This document shows, piece after piece, positions 1-7,067 of a stretch of 10,902 bases of DNA. The position numbers and the translations under genes were made by a program. Under the pieces are notes generated by a model. That model was not told the origin of the DNA and searched no databases. It saw only the letters and a list, made by a program, of their open reading frames with translations. The stretch's first letter is position 1, and the number at the start of each line of letters is the position of its first letter. This DNA is from an uncultured Erysipelotrichaceae bacterium. Its GTDB lineage: Bacteria; Bacillota_I; Bacilli_A; RF39; UBA660. The stretch spans positions 1 through 10,902 of the forward strand of contig CADBSI010000093.1 in NCBI GenBank assembly GCA_902797275.1, given 5' to 3'.

Positions 1-277
1 ACCAGTATTATTTGGTATTACTAAAGCATCACTTGAAACTGATTCATTCTTATCAGCTGCATCATTCCAAGAAACTACAAGAATCTTAACTGATGCTGCA
101 ATAAGAGGAAAAGTAGATCATTTACAAGGATTAAAAGAAAATGTTATTATTGGTAAATTAATCCCAGCTGGAACTGGTATTAAAGCTTATCAAAATATTG
201 ACTTTGATCTTGAAACTGCTTTTTCTGATAATGAGCCACTTGAAGTATTAGAAAATGAATTTAATGAAGAAAATTAA
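1..277 (+). CDS. rpoC: DNA-directed RNA polymerase beta' subunit, C-terminal fragment
   Basis: This is the last 91 codons of the largest catalytic subunit of RNA polymerase; the gene begins upstream of the window. The reading frame starts at base 2 and ends with TAA at 275-277. The fragment opens with PVLFGITKAS and contains the highly conserved SFLSAASFQETTRILTDAAI stretch (visible residues 15-34), followed by GLKENVIIGKLIPAGTG (43-59). Both are hallmarks of the beta' C-terminus next to the jaw and trigger-loop region. A short acidic tail follows (residues 70-91, many Glu/Asp/Asn), as is common in low-GC Gram-positives. A terminator follows within 10 bases, so the rpoBC transcript ends here. 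In B. subtilis rpoC is instead followed by a ribosomal L7Ae-like gene and rpsL. The identification is firm; only the 3' part can be judged. Confidence 0.97.
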   Translation, partial: PVLFGITKASLETDSFLSAASFQETTRILTDAAIRGKVDHLQGLKENVIIGKLIPAGTGIKAYQNIDFDLETAFSDNEPLEVLENEFNEEN

Positions 278-284
278 TTAAAAA

Positions 285-316
285 GGCAATGAAATTCAAA
301 AATCATTGTCTTTTTT
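285..316 (+). terminator. Intrinsic terminator of rpoC
   Basis: Arm GGCAATGA (285-292) pairs with TCATTGTC (303-310) over 8 bp with one G-U pair. The loop is 10 nt and six T follow (311-316). It begins 8 bases after the rpoC stop codon. Confidence 0.8.
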
Positions 317-334
317 CTAAAATTTGAATATTAA

Positions 335-376
335 TAAAAATAAGATTCTTACTTTTTTATAAGAGTCTTATTTTTT
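335..376. terminator. Bidirectional terminator between rpoC and the minus-strand small gene
   Basis: Arm TAAGATTCTT (341-350) pairs with AAGAGTCTTA (361-370) over 10 bp with one G-U. Six T follow on the plus strand (371-376) and a run of A precedes (335-340), so the same hairpin has a U-tail on both strands. On the minus strand it ends the small gene at 349-555, whose TAA stop (351-349) lies at the edge of the hairpin. On the plus strand it backs up the rpoC terminator 25 bases upstream. Confidence 0.75.
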
Positions 377-555
377 AATTTTAAAAATTTTATATCTATA
401 TTTTCATTAATCAAAGCCACTAAGAGATCTATGCTAATATCTAGGTATTCATCTTGATAATTATCTTTTATTAAGTGTAAGTTATAAGCATCATTTCTTA
501 ACATATAAACTTTTTTTAAATCAGTATCCATATAAAGTATTAATTGATAACTCAT
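349..555 (-). CDS. Hypothetical 68-residue protein
   Basis: I do not recognise this protein. It begins MSYQLILYMDTDLKKVYML and runs 68 residues with no signal peptide or obvious membrane segment. The N-terminal third looks beta-rich, the middle is acidic (DNYQDEYLDISID, about residues 32-44), and the tail is lysine-rich (KFLKLKNKTLIKK). The start is the ATG at 555-553, because GGAGG (minus strand of 560-564) lies 4 nt upstream. A longer in-frame reading from 603 would begin inside the promoter and is rejected. The gene has its own promoter (TTGTAT, 17 nt, TATAAT) and a terminator, and points toward rpoC. The complete promoter, ribosome binding site, ORF and terminator set suggests a real gene despite its size. 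No function is assigned. Confidence 0.7.
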   Translation of the reverse strand: MSYQLILYMDTDLKKVYMLRNDAYNLHLIKDNYQDEYLDISIDLLVALINENIDIKFLKLKNKTLIKK

Positions 556-574
556 AATTCCTCCAAATGAGATT

Positions 575-603
575 ATTATAGAATAAAAAAAATAAAAATA
601 CAA
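575..603 (-). promoter_or_regulatory. Promoter for the minus-strand small gene
   Basis: Read on the minus strand, the -35 is TTGTAT (603-598) and the -10 is a perfect TATAAT (580-575), with a 17-nt spacer. The predicted start is near 568, giving a leader of about 13 nt that contains little beyond the GGAGG site. Confidence 0.6.
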
Positions 604-612
604 TAAAAAAAC

Positions 613-641
613 TTGACTTTCTAGTTAACTGTAATGATATT
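613..641 (+). promoter_or_regulatory. Promoter for the ABC exporter gene
   Basis: The -35 is TTGACT (613-618), the spacer 17 nt, and the -10 GATATT (636-641, 4 of 6 matches). The predicted start is near 648 and the leader about 17 nt, with the AGGGGA ribosome site at 655-660. It lies back to back with the minus-strand promoter, with only 9 bases between the two -35 boxes, so the two polymerases could interfere or share one regulator. Confidence 0.5.
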
Positions 642-664
642 GTCTTATATGAAAAGGGGAATTT

Positions 665-2425
665 ATGAATGAATATAAAAAAATAACTAAAGAAGATATA
701 AAAAGTACTTTTAAAAACTTAAAAAGAAGTTATAAATTTATTAAAAATAACAAGAAAAGTTTAATTTTGTGTATTATTCTATCAGTTTTATCATTACCAA
801 TTAGTATCTTAACACCTATTTTATCAGCAAGATTATTATTAACTTTAAATGAAGGTTTATATGACAGTTTATTGAAAATAGCAGCATTTTTATTTATAGT
901 TTATTCAATTGGTCATATTTTAGCTTTTATATCGAGAATTATTTATAAAAAATATATTGTTAAAATTATATATGATATTCAAAAAGAATTAATGAAAGAA
1001 ACCTTTAATTTATCATGTCAAACATTTGATGAAAATGGAACAGGTCTATTTATTGAAAGACTTAGAAGTGATGCTAGTGTAATTGCTGAAATATATGATG
1101 ATCTTACTAATATAATAATAGAAATATGTAGTAATTTAGGTATATTTATAGTTATCTTTACTATATCAAAGATTATGTTTATTTATTTTGTTTTAATTGG
1201 TATTAAAGAAATAATTATCTCAAAAAAGAGAATGGAATATTATTATCAAAGATATAAAAAAATTAGAAGTTTAGAGGACAAAAATACAGGATTTATAACT
1301 GAATTAATTAGAGGTGTGCGAGATGTTAAAGTTTTAAATTCAACTAATGTTTTTATGAAAAAATATGATAAACGAGTAAATGAAGTAAATGAAGAAAATA
1401 TTGAACTTACAATTAAAAATAATAAATTCTTTATAATACGTGATGAAATAAATGAAGTATTTGATTATTTCTTCTATTTTATAGGAATAATTTTAACTAA
1501 AAATGATTTATTAACTGCCAGTAATTTTGTCATTTTATATATGTATAAAACTAAAATAAAATATGTCTTTGATTATTTTGTTAGTATGATGGAAAGTATT
1601 AAAAGTTTTAATTTATCAGCTAATAGAGTTTATGAAATAATTGATGGAGAAAAATTTTCAAAGGAGAAATTTGGTGGTACTAATTTAAATCATATAAATG
1701 GAGATTTTGAATTTAGAAATGTTAGTTTTGCTTATAAAGAAAATAAAGAAATTTTACATAATATTAGTTTTTCAGTTAAAGCTAATACAACCGTTGCTTT
1801 TGTTGGTAAAAGTGGATCAGGTAAATCAACTATATTTAGTTTATTAAGTAAATTATATAATGTTCCTGATAATAAAATATTTATAGATGGAATAGATATA
1901 AATACTTTAACAAAAGATGCAATTAGAAATAATATATCAGTTATTACGCAAAATCCTTATATATTTAATTTATCAATAAGAGATAATTTATTATTAGTTA
2001 AAGAAAAAGTTTCAGATAAAGAGATGATTAAGGCTTGTAAAACAGCTTGCTTACATGATTTCATTATGAGTTTACCAGATGGCTATGATACAATTGTTGG
2101 AGAAGGTGGGGTAACTTTATCAGGTGGTGAAAGACAACGTTTAGCAATTGCCAGAGCTTTAATTAAAAAAACCGAAATAATTTTATTTGATGAAGCAACC
2201 AGTGCTCTTGATAATGAAACTCAAGAAAAAATCCAAAAAGCAATTCATAGTTTAAAAGGAAAATATACTATTTTAATAATAGCTCATAGATTATCTACTA
2301 TTGTAAATAGTGATAAAATTATCATGATTGATAAAGGAAAAATAGTAGTTGAAGGAACTCATCAAACTTTAATGAAAAAATCTTTAAAATATCAAAAATT
2401 ATATCATGCAGATTTAATTAAATAA
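665..2425 (+). CDS. ABC exporter, fused membrane and ATPase domains
   Basis: This is a 586-residue half-transporter of the type IV exporter (MsbA/LmrA-like) class. It would dimerise in the membrane and use ATP to move a substrate outward; the substrate cannot be read from sequence. Residues 1-320 form the membrane domain, with hydrophobic segments near 33-59, 68-93, 148-186 and 265-300. Residues 347-586 form the nucleotide-binding domain. All ATPase motifs are intact: Walker A GKSGSGKST (381-389), Q-loop Gln429, signature LSGGE (485-489), Walker B IILFDE (505-510) with catalytic Glu510, D-loop SALD and switch His541. The start is the ATG 4 nt after AGGGGA. There is no second half-transporter next to it, so a homodimer is likely. 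It is monocistronic, between its own promoter and a weak hairpin terminator. The family is certain; peptide, lipid or drug export is undecided. Confidence 0.92.
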   Translation: MNEYKKITKEDIKSTFKNLKRSYKFIKNNKKSLILCIILSVLSLPISILTPILSARLLLTLNEGLYDSLLKIAAFLFIVYSIGHILAFISRIIYKKYIVKIIYDIQKELMKETFNLSCQTFDENGTGLFIERLRSDASVIAEIYDDLTNIIIEICSNLGIFIVIFTISKIMFIYFVLIGIKEIIISKKRMEYYYQRYKKIRSLEDKNTGFITELIRGVRDVKVLNSTNVFMKKYDKRVNEVNEENIELTIKNNKFFIIRDEINEVFDYFFYFIGIILTKNDLLTASNFVILYMYKTKIKYVFDYFVSMMESIKSFNLSANRVYEIIDGEKFSKEKFGGTNLNHINGDFEFRNVSFAYKENKEILHNISFSVKANTTVAFVGKSGSGKSTIFSLLSKLYNVPDNKIFIDGIDINTLTKDAIRNNISVITQNPYIFNLSIRDNLLLVKEKVSDKEMIKACKTACLHDFIMSLPDGYDTIVGEGGVTLSGGERQRLAIARALIKKTEIILFDEATSALDNETQEKIQKAIHSLKGKYTILIIAHRLSTIVNSDKIIMIDKGKIVVEGTHQTLMKKSLKYQKLYHADLIK

Positions 2426-2434
2426 ATTAAGAAG

Positions 2435-2462
2435 TTCATTACTTAAAAGTGATGAAATTTTT
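2435..2462 (+). terminator. Weak terminator after the ABC exporter
   Basis: Arm TTCATTAC (2435-2442) pairs with GTGATGAA (2449-2456) over 8 bp with one G-U pair. The loop is 6 nt, followed by a short interrupted T run (ATTTTT, 2457-2462). It begins 9 bases after the stop codon. Confidence 0.6.
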
Positions 2463-2490
2463 GATATCTAAAAAAATAGTTTACAATTAC

Positions 2491-2519
2491 TTGTCATAGT
2501 TTTATAAAAAGTGTATAAT
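2491..2519 (+). promoter_or_regulatory. Strong sigma-A promoter of the cysS-mrnC-rlmB-sigma block
   Basis: The -35 is TTGTCA (2491-2496), the spacer exactly 17 nt, and the -10 a perfect TATAAT (2514-2519). The predicted start is near 2526, leaving about 14 nt before the cysS ATG. There is no room for a T-box leader, so regulation of cysS by uncharged tRNA-Cys through a T-box is excluded for this promoter. Confidence 0.85.
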
Positions 2520-2539
2520 ACTTTGTATTGGAGGTACTT

Positions 2540-3916
2540 ATGAAATTATATAATACTTTAACAAGAAAAATAGAAGAATTTAAACCAATAGATAAAGTAG
2601 TTAAAATGTATACATGTGGTCCTACTGTGTATCATTATGCTCATATTGGTAATTTAAGATCTTATATTGAAGAAGATTTACTAGAAAAATCTTTAGAGTA
2701 TCTTGGCTATCCTGTTAAAAGAGTTATGAATATAACTGATGTTGGTCATTTAACAAGTGATGCTGATACTGGTGAAGATAAAATGTTAAAAGGAGCTTTA
2801 AGAGAACATAAAAGTGTTTTAGAAGTAGCTAAATTTTATACGGATGCTTTCTTTTTAGATTGTCAAAAATTAAATATTAAAAAACCAGAAACAGTTATTC
2901 CAGCTACTTCTTTAATTGATTTTTATATTGAAATAATTTCTAAGTTAATTGATGAGGAGTTTGCTTATTTAAGTAATGGTAATGTTTACTTTGATACTTC
3001 AAAACTAAGTGATTATTATTGTTTAACTAATCATAATCAAGAAGATTTACTAATAGGCGCTAGAGATAATGTTTTTGAGGATGTAAATAAAAAAAATAAA
3101 GCTGACTTTGTTTTATGGTTTACTAAATCAAAATTTCAAGATCAAGAATTAAAATGGAATTCTCCATGGGGACTTGGATACCCTGGTTGGCATATCGAAT
3201 GTTCTGGTATCTCAATTAAATATTTAGGAGAACACTTAGATATTCATTGTGGTGGTGTTGATAATATTTTTCCACATCATACAAATGAAATTGCCCAAAG
3301 TGAAGCATACCTTGGTCATAAATGGTGTAATTATTGGTTCCATGTAGAACATTTAAATGATAAAAACGGTAAAATGAGTAAAAGTAAAGGAGAATTTTTA
3401 ACCGTATCTCTTCTTGAAGAAAAAGGATATGATCCCCTTGCTTATAGATATATGGTAGTATTAAGTCATTATCAAAAAAATCTTGAATTTACTTATGAAG
3501 CCTTAGATAAAGCCTCATTTGAATATAAAAAACTAAAAGAAAGAATTAATACTTTAAATAAAGAAAAAGATAATTTAAATCAAGAATTATATAATACTTA
3601 TAATAATAATTTTAAAGAAGCTATATCTAATAATTTAAATACTTCCCTTGCTATTACAACTATCTATGATGTTTTAAAAAGTGATATGAATGATTATACT
3701 AAATTAGAATTAATTAAATCATTTGATAAAGTATTATCTCTTAATTTAGTAGATTCTGATAATATTCCAGAAGAAGTATTAGAATTAGTTAATTTAAGAA
3801 ATAAATTAAAAGCTGAAAAAAATTACGAAGAAGCTGATAAAGTTCGTATGAAAATCTCTGATTTAGGTTATAAAGTTTTAGATACAAGAGAAGGATTTAA
3901 AATAATAAAACTATGA
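2540..3916 (+). CDS. cysS: Cysteine--tRNA ligase
   Basis: This class I aminoacyl-tRNA synthetase charges tRNA-Cys with cysteine in the cytoplasm. The 458 residues match the usual length (about 460). The N-terminus MKLYNTLTRKIEEF and TCGPTVYHYAHIGN carry the first zinc ligand Cys26 and the HIGH-type motif HIGN (35-38). GWHIECSG gives Cys221, and FPHHTNE gives His246 and Glu250, completing the zinc site that selects cysteine. KMSKS is at 278-282. The C-terminal helical part ends in the typical EEADKVRMKISDLGYKVLDTREG stretch (430-452, here in shortened form). The ATG at 2540 is chosen because GGAGG (2530-2534) sits 5 nt upstream. An in-frame TTG at 2528 overlaps that site and is rejected. The stop is TGA and overlaps the mrnC start (ATGA). 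First gene of its operon. Confidence 0.98.
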   Translation: MKLYNTLTRKIEEFKPIDKVVKMYTCGPTVYHYAHIGNLRSYIEEDLLEKSLEYLGYPVKRVMNITDVGHLTSDADTGEDKMLKGALREHKSVLEVAKFYTDAFFLDCQKLNIKKPETVIPATSLIDFYIEIISKLIDEEFAYLSNGNVYFDTSKLSDYYCLTNHNQEDLLIGARDNVFEDVNKKNKADFVLWFTKSKFQDQELKWNSPWGLGYPGWHIECSGISIKYLGEHLDIHCGGVDNIFPHHTNEIAQSEAYLGHKWCNYWFHVEHLNDKNGKMSKSKGEFLTVSLLEEKGYDPLAYRYMVVLSHYQKNLEFTYEALDKASFEYKKLKERINTLNKEKDNLNQELYNTYNNNFKEAISNNLNTSLAITTIYDVLKSDMNDYTKLELIKSFDKVLSLNLVDSDNIPEEVLELVNLRNKLKAEKNYEEADKVRMKISDLGYKVLDTREGFKIIKL

Positions 3917-4284
3917 AAACAATAGAAATTAATTCTTTAGTTCTTGCTTATCTTGGAGATAGTATCTATGAAAGTTATGTAAGAGAATATTTAATTAGTC
4001 TTGGAACTTTTCATGTTAAAGAATTACAAGAAAAATCTTTAGAATATGTAAGTGCTAGAAGTCAAAGTAAAATATTAAATGATTTAATAGATAAAAATAT
4101 CTTCACTAAAGAAGAACTTGAAATAATTAAAAGAGGAAGAAATCAAAAAAGTAATACCCATCCTAAAAGTTGTAGTATTCAAGAATATCGAAATGCAACC
4201 GGATTTGAAGCTTTATTTGGTTATTTAAAATTAGAAAATAAAATAGAAAGGATAGAAGAAATAATTAGTAAGATATTTTATTAA
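3913..4284 (+). CDS. mrnC: Mini-ribonuclease 3 (23S rRNA maturation)
   Basis: MrnC is an RNase III-type nuclease that lacks the double-stranded RNA-binding domain; in Bacillus it trims pre-23S rRNA at both ends. The 123 residues fit the family. LAYLGDSIYE (11-20) contains the catalytic-loop Asp16, and TGFEALFGYL (97-106) contains the second metal ligand Glu99. The basic segment KRGRNQKSNTHPKS (73-86) corresponds to the family's RNA-contacting loop. The start codon overlaps the cysS stop by four bases (ATGA) and has no Shine-Dalgarno upstream, so translation is probably coupled to cysS by termination-reinitiation. The cysS-mrnC-rlmB order is the same as in B. subtilis. Confidence 0.95.
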   Translation: MKTIEINSLVLAYLGDSIYESYVREYLISLGTFHVKELQEKSLEYVSARSQSKILNDLIDKNIFTKEELEIIKRGRNQKSNTHPKSCSIQEYRNATGFEALFGYLKLENKIERIEEIISKIFY

Positions 4285-4302
4285 TTATTTCTTATTTTAA
4301 AT

Positions 4303-5004
4303 ATGTTAGTAAGTGGAAGAAATAATTGTAAAGAAATTTTAAAAAATTTTTCAGATAAAAACTTTATTAAAAAAGTAATTTGTATGAATAATTTTAATGA
4401 AAAAGACCTTTTATCCTTAATAGAAAAAAGGAATTTAAAAATAATTTATAAGGAAAAAGCTGAATTAGATAGACTTGCAAAAAATAATCATCAAGGTATA
4501 ATAATGGATGTTGAGGATTTTTCTTACGTTTCTCTAGATGAAATTACTAAAGGGAAAAATAGTAAAATAGTAATTCTTGATCATTTAGAAGATCCTCATA
4601 ATTTAGGAGCAATCATAAGAACTGTTGAAGCATCAGGAATAGATGGTATAATTCTTCCTAAAGATAGAAGTGTTTCTGTTAATGAAACGGTTATGAAAAC
4701 TAGTGTTGGTGCTTTATATAATGTTAAAATATGCCTAGTTGTTAATTTAAACCAAACAATTAAAAAATTAAAATCTTTAGGTTATTGGATAATAGGAACT
4801 GATATGAATGGATCTAATTATCAAGAATTTAATTATCCAGAAAAAACGGCTTTGGTAATTGGAAGTGAAGGTTTTGGTATGTCAAGACTTGTTAAAGAAG
4901 CTTGTGATTATGTTGTTTCAATTCCAATGAACGGGAAAATAAATAGTTTAAATGCCTCAGTTGCAGCTGGGATTATGATATATGAATTAATAAGAAAGAG
5001 GTAA
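4303..5004 (+). CDS. rlmB: TrmH-family rRNA 2'-O-methyltransferase (RlmB-like)
   Basis: This SPOUT-class enzyme transfers a methyl group from S-adenosylmethionine to a ribose 2'-OH. By synteny the expected target is the 23S rRNA guanosine modified by RlmB, though tRNA targets exist in the family. Residues 1-75 form the small substrate-recognition domain, opening with the typical SGRN. Motif 1 is LDHLEDPHNLGAIIRT (92-107) with Asn100 and catalytic Arg106. Motif 2 is VIGSEGFGMS (185-194) with Glu189. Motif 3 is IPMNGKINSLNASVAAGI (207-224), which forms the trefoil knot. At 233 residues it is slightly shorter than usual (about 245). The ATG at 4303 is the only usable start, because the in-frame codons upstream run directly into the mrnC stop. 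No Shine-Dalgarno precedes it, which is unusual among its neighbours. Confidence 0.92.
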   Translation: MLVSGRNNCKEILKNFSDKNFIKKVICMNNFNEKDLLSLIEKRNLKIIYKEKAELDRLAKNNHQGIIMDVEDFSYVSLDEITKGKNSKIVILDHLEDPHNLGAIIRTVEASGIDGIILPKDRSVSVNETVMKTSVGALYNVKICLVVNLNQTIKKLKSLGYWIIGTDMNGSNYQEFNYPEKTALVIGSEGFGMSRLVKEACDYVVSIPMNGKINSLNASVAAGIMIYELIRKR

Positions 5005-5005
5005 T

Positions 5006-5593
5006 ATGTATAAAGATATAGAAGATCAAGAAATATTATATATGATAGAAGAAAATAATGATAATTATGAACTAATCTATGAAAAATATAAACCTTTAAT
5101 AATTACTATATGTCAAAAAAGATTAAATAGTATGAAAGGTATGGGTTATGAATTAGATGATTTAGTGCAAGTTGCTAACATGGCTTTATTTGAAGCTGTT
5201 AAAACTTATAAATATGATAATGATACAAAGTTTTATACCTATTTATCCCATTGTGTTAACAATGCTTTAAACCTTTTACTTAGAAATAACCTAACTAATA
5301 AAAAAATAGTCTTGAATAAAGCTATATCTTATGATACCAAAATAAATGAAACAACAACTTTATTTGATTTAATAGAAGATAAAACTGCTATTAATCCGTA
5401 TGAATATTTAGATATTGAAGAATTAAAAATTAAATATATTAATTTTATTAATTCTCTTCCTTTTGAAGTTGCTATTTTCTATGAACTTAAACTAAATGGT
5501 TTTACCCAAGAAGAAATAAAAACTTTAATGAATATAAATAATTATACTTACAATAAGTGTTTATCTTTTATTAATCAACAAATAATTGTCTAA
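5006..5593 (+). CDS. Sigma-70 family factor, SigH-like, diverged
   Basis: This 195-residue protein would bind core RNA polymerase and direct it to alternative promoters. Sigma region 2 is clear: YEKYKPLIITIC (region 2.1, about 25-36), ELDDLVQVANMALFEAVKTY (region 2.2, 49-68) and KFYTYLSHCVNNALNLLLR (regions 2.3-2.4, 75-93). Region 4 is recognisable but weak: SLPFEVAIFYELKLNGFTQEEIKTLMNI (150-177) matches the sigma-4 pattern, but the following recognition helix lacks the usual basic residues. In B. subtilis sigH lies just downstream of rlmB and rae1, so this is the likely SigH counterpart; rae1 is absent here. It starts 1 base after the rlmB stop, with AAAGAGG 4 nt upstream. Family confidence is high. 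That it is a working SigH, with competence or sporulation roles, is not shown. Confidence 0.8.
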   Translation: MYKDIEDQEILYMIEENNDNYELIYEKYKPLIITICQKRLNSMKGMGYELDDLVQVANMALFEAVKTYKYDNDTKFYTYLSHCVNNALNLLLRNNLTNKKIVLNKAISYDTKINETTTLFDLIEDKTAINPYEYLDIEELKIKYINFINSLPFEVAIFYELKLNGFTQEEIKTLMNINNYTYNKCLSFINQQIIV

Positions 5594-5625
5594 AAAGGTT
5601 AAAAATATTTATTTTTTTTCTTAAA

Positions 5626-5631
5626 TATGAT
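5626..5631 (+). promoter_or_regulatory. Possible -10 element before the thioredoxin-like gene
   Basis: TATGAT (5626-5631) matches the -10 consensus at 5 of 6 positions and would give a leader of about 23 nt. No good -35 exists at 16-19 nt, so this is a weak candidate. The gene may instead be read through from the sigma gene 66 bases upstream. Confidence 0.3.
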
Positions 5632-5659
5632 AAAATTTTAAATGATAAGAGAGGTTACT

Positions 5660-6208
5660 ATGAAGAAAAAAGAAATGCAAAAGAAAATAAAAAAAGAAAA
5701 ACAAGATATGCGAGCTTATAATTTAAGTGATAGTGATAAAAATATAAGAAATGGTATTATAATTGCTTTAAGTGTTATAATTTTTATAGCTTTAATGTTT
5801 GTATTTACCAAAATAAAAACCGGAGAATGGAAATTATTTACTAAAGAAAATAATATATTCTATACAGCAGAAGCTCAAACAGAAAAAATTAGTTGTGGTT
5901 CTATCTTAAACCGAACTGACGAAGAATACTTCGTTCTTGCCTATCAAATGAAAGAAGATAGTGCTAGTTTATATCAAAGCTTAATTAGTAAATATAATGA
6001 TTCAAAAAGAAAAATAACTTTATATCAATTAGATTTAAGTAATAGTCGTAATAATATATGTTTAGCAGATAACTTAAATATAACAAATGATATTACTACT
6101 TTAAAATTAGTAGTTCCAACATTATTAAAAATAAAAAATGGTAAGATAGTTTCTACTATAACTAACTACGATCAAATTAAACAAGAATTATATACTTATG
6201 TAGATTAA
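5660..6208 (+). CDS. Membrane-anchored thioredoxin-fold protein without CXXC
   Basis: This 182-residue protein has a lysine-rich N-terminus (MKKKEMQKKIKKEKQ), one membrane helix (about 32-50) and an extracytoplasmic domain (about 60-182). The positive-inside rule places the C-terminal domain outside. The domain looks like a thioredoxin fold: a beta strand EEYFVLAYQ (88-96), helix SASLYQSLISKY (101-112), strand ITLYQLDL (119-126), then VVPTLLKIKNGKIV (151-164), which matches the cis-proline loop and the following hairpin of thioredoxins. The usual CXXC is absent; the only cysteines are Cys79 and Cys134. It is therefore more likely a structural, binding or single-cysteine protein than a classical oxidoreductase. 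The ATG at 5660 follows AGAGAGG by 5 nt. An in-frame ATG at 5642 precedes that site and is rejected. Family assignment is from pattern only. Confidence 0.65.
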   Translation: MKKKEMQKKIKKEKQDMRAYNLSDSDKNIRNGIIIALSVIIFIALMFVFTKIKTGEWKLFTKENNIFYTAEAQTEKISCGSILNRTDEEYFVLAYQMKEDSASLYQSLISKYNDSKRKITLYQLDLSNSRNNICLADNLNITNDITTLKLVVPTLLKIKNGKIVSTITNYDQIKQELYTYVD

Positions 6209-6231
6209 TGTAAATTAGTCTACTTTTTTTT
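6200..6231 (+). terminator. Strong terminator overlapping the stop codon
   Basis: Arm GTAGATTAAT (6200-6209) pairs with ATTAGTCTAC (6214-6223) over 10 bp with one G-U. The loop is 4 nt (GTAA) and eight T follow (6224-6231). The TAA stop of the thioredoxin-like gene (6206-6208) is inside the left arm. Confidence 0.9.
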
Positions 6232-6258
6232 GACTTTTTCTATTATACTTAATATAGG
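6221..6258 (+). promoter_or_regulatory. Possible promoter of the ECF-like operon
   Basis: A promoter is expected because a strong terminator precedes. Two readings are possible. One is TATACT (6244-6249, 5 of 6) with a poor -35 (TACTTT at 6221). The other is TTGACT (6230-6235) with a 17-nt spacer and TATAGG (6253-6258), which would overlap the AGGAGG ribosome site. Neither is convincing alone. The leader would be very short in both cases. Confidence 0.35.
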
Positions 6259-6266
6259 AGGACAAT

Positions 6267-7067
6267 ATGACTATACTAAAAATTAATAATTTAAATTATT
6301 CAAGAGATGATACTATAATTTTTTCTAATTTAAATTTAAATGTATTTAAAAAAGATTATATAAGTATAATAGGATTAAATAAAAGTGGTAAAACTACTTT
6401 AACTAAACTCTTATGTGCTATTATTCCAACTGATAATATTTTTTCTATAAATGATATATTTTTAAATAAACAAACAGTTTTAGATTATATAGAACATATT
6501 GGAGTAGTATCAAATTCTTTAAATATTTTTTTAACTAAAAAAGTAAAAGATGAACTAATATTACCTTTAAAAAACTTAGGTTATAATGAATTAAAAATAA
6601 AGAAAATTATTAACGATTTAATAACTTTTTTTGAATTAGAAGATTTAATATCTAAAAATACAAATGAATTAACTAAAGATGAAGCTACATATCTTCAAAT
6701 AATAATTGCTTTAGTTCACAATCCTGAAATATTAATTTTAGATGATGCTATTTCTTCTTTACCTTTACAATTGAAAGAAAAAATACTTTTAAAATTAAAA
6801 AAATTGAATGAAAAGGGTTTGACTATTATTAATATTACGAGTGATTTAGAAACAATTTATGATAGTAATAAAGTATATCTTTTAAATAACAAAAGTATAG
6901 AAGAATTAGGAAATGTAGAACAAGTATTTCAAGAAGATAATTATTTAAGAAAACTAGGTTTTAAAATACCATTTATTATAGATTTATCAATAAAATTAAA
7001 ATTCTATGGTTTATTAGATAAAATTTATTATAACTTAGAAGCTTTGGAGGAAAATTTATGGAATTAA
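6267..7067 (+). CDS. EcfA1-like ATPase subunit with degenerate catalytic motifs
   Basis: This 266-residue protein has the layout of the EcfA ATPase subunit of energy-coupling-factor vitamin transporters. It includes the family's C-terminal signature (KLGFKIPFIIDLSIKLKFYG, 229-248, corresponding to LG.dvPf...L...L...G). Walker A is intact: GLNKSGKTT (36-44). The other motifs are altered. The Q-loop Gln appears to be Asn83, the LSGGQ signature reads LTKDE (135-139), the catalytic Glu after Walker B is Asp160 (LILDDA) and the switch His is Ser192 (NITSD). Nucleotide binding is plausible; normal hydrolysis is doubtful. AGGAGG lies 5 nt before the ATG. It overlaps the next gene by 10 bases. Synteny with ecfA1-ecfA2-ecfT-truA in Firmicutes supports the origin. 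Whether it still energises a transporter is uncertain. Confidence 0.75.
   Translation: MTILKINNLNYSRDDTIIFSNLNLNVFKKDYISIIGLNKSGKTTLTKLLCAIIPTDNIFSINDIFLNKQTVLDYIEHIGVVSNSLNIFLTKKVKDELILPLKNLGYNELKIKKIINDLITFFELEDLISKNTNELTKDEATYLQIIIALVHNPEILILDDAISSLPLQLKEKILLKLKKLNEKGLTIINITSDLETIYDSNKVYLLNNKSIEELGNVEQVFQEDNYLRKLGFKIPFIIDLSIKLKFYGLLDKIYYNLEALEENLWN

Noticed and set aside
556..603. N-terminal extension of the minus-strand small gene (hydrophobic, signal-like)
   Set aside because: It would begin inside the -35 box of its own promoter. GGAGG supports the ATG at 555-553.
2528..2539. TTG start 12 bases upstream of the cysS ATG
   Set aside because: It overlaps the GGAGG site that serves the ATG at 2540, and the family N-terminus starts at that ATG.
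3914..3916. Possible Mycoplasma-type code (TGA read as Trp), suggested by the AT content
   Set aside because: TGA ends cysS exactly at the family C-terminus and overlaps the mrnC start; Trp is TGG in all the proteins.
5601..5616. Hairpin AAAAAT / ATTTTT followed by T run after the sigma gene
   Set aside because: The stem is only A-U pairs, 6 bp long, too weak to be called a terminator in this base composition.
5642..5659. Upstream ATG for the thioredoxin-like gene
   Set aside because: The only ribosome site (AGAGAGG, 5648-5654) lies downstream of it and fits the ATG at 5660.
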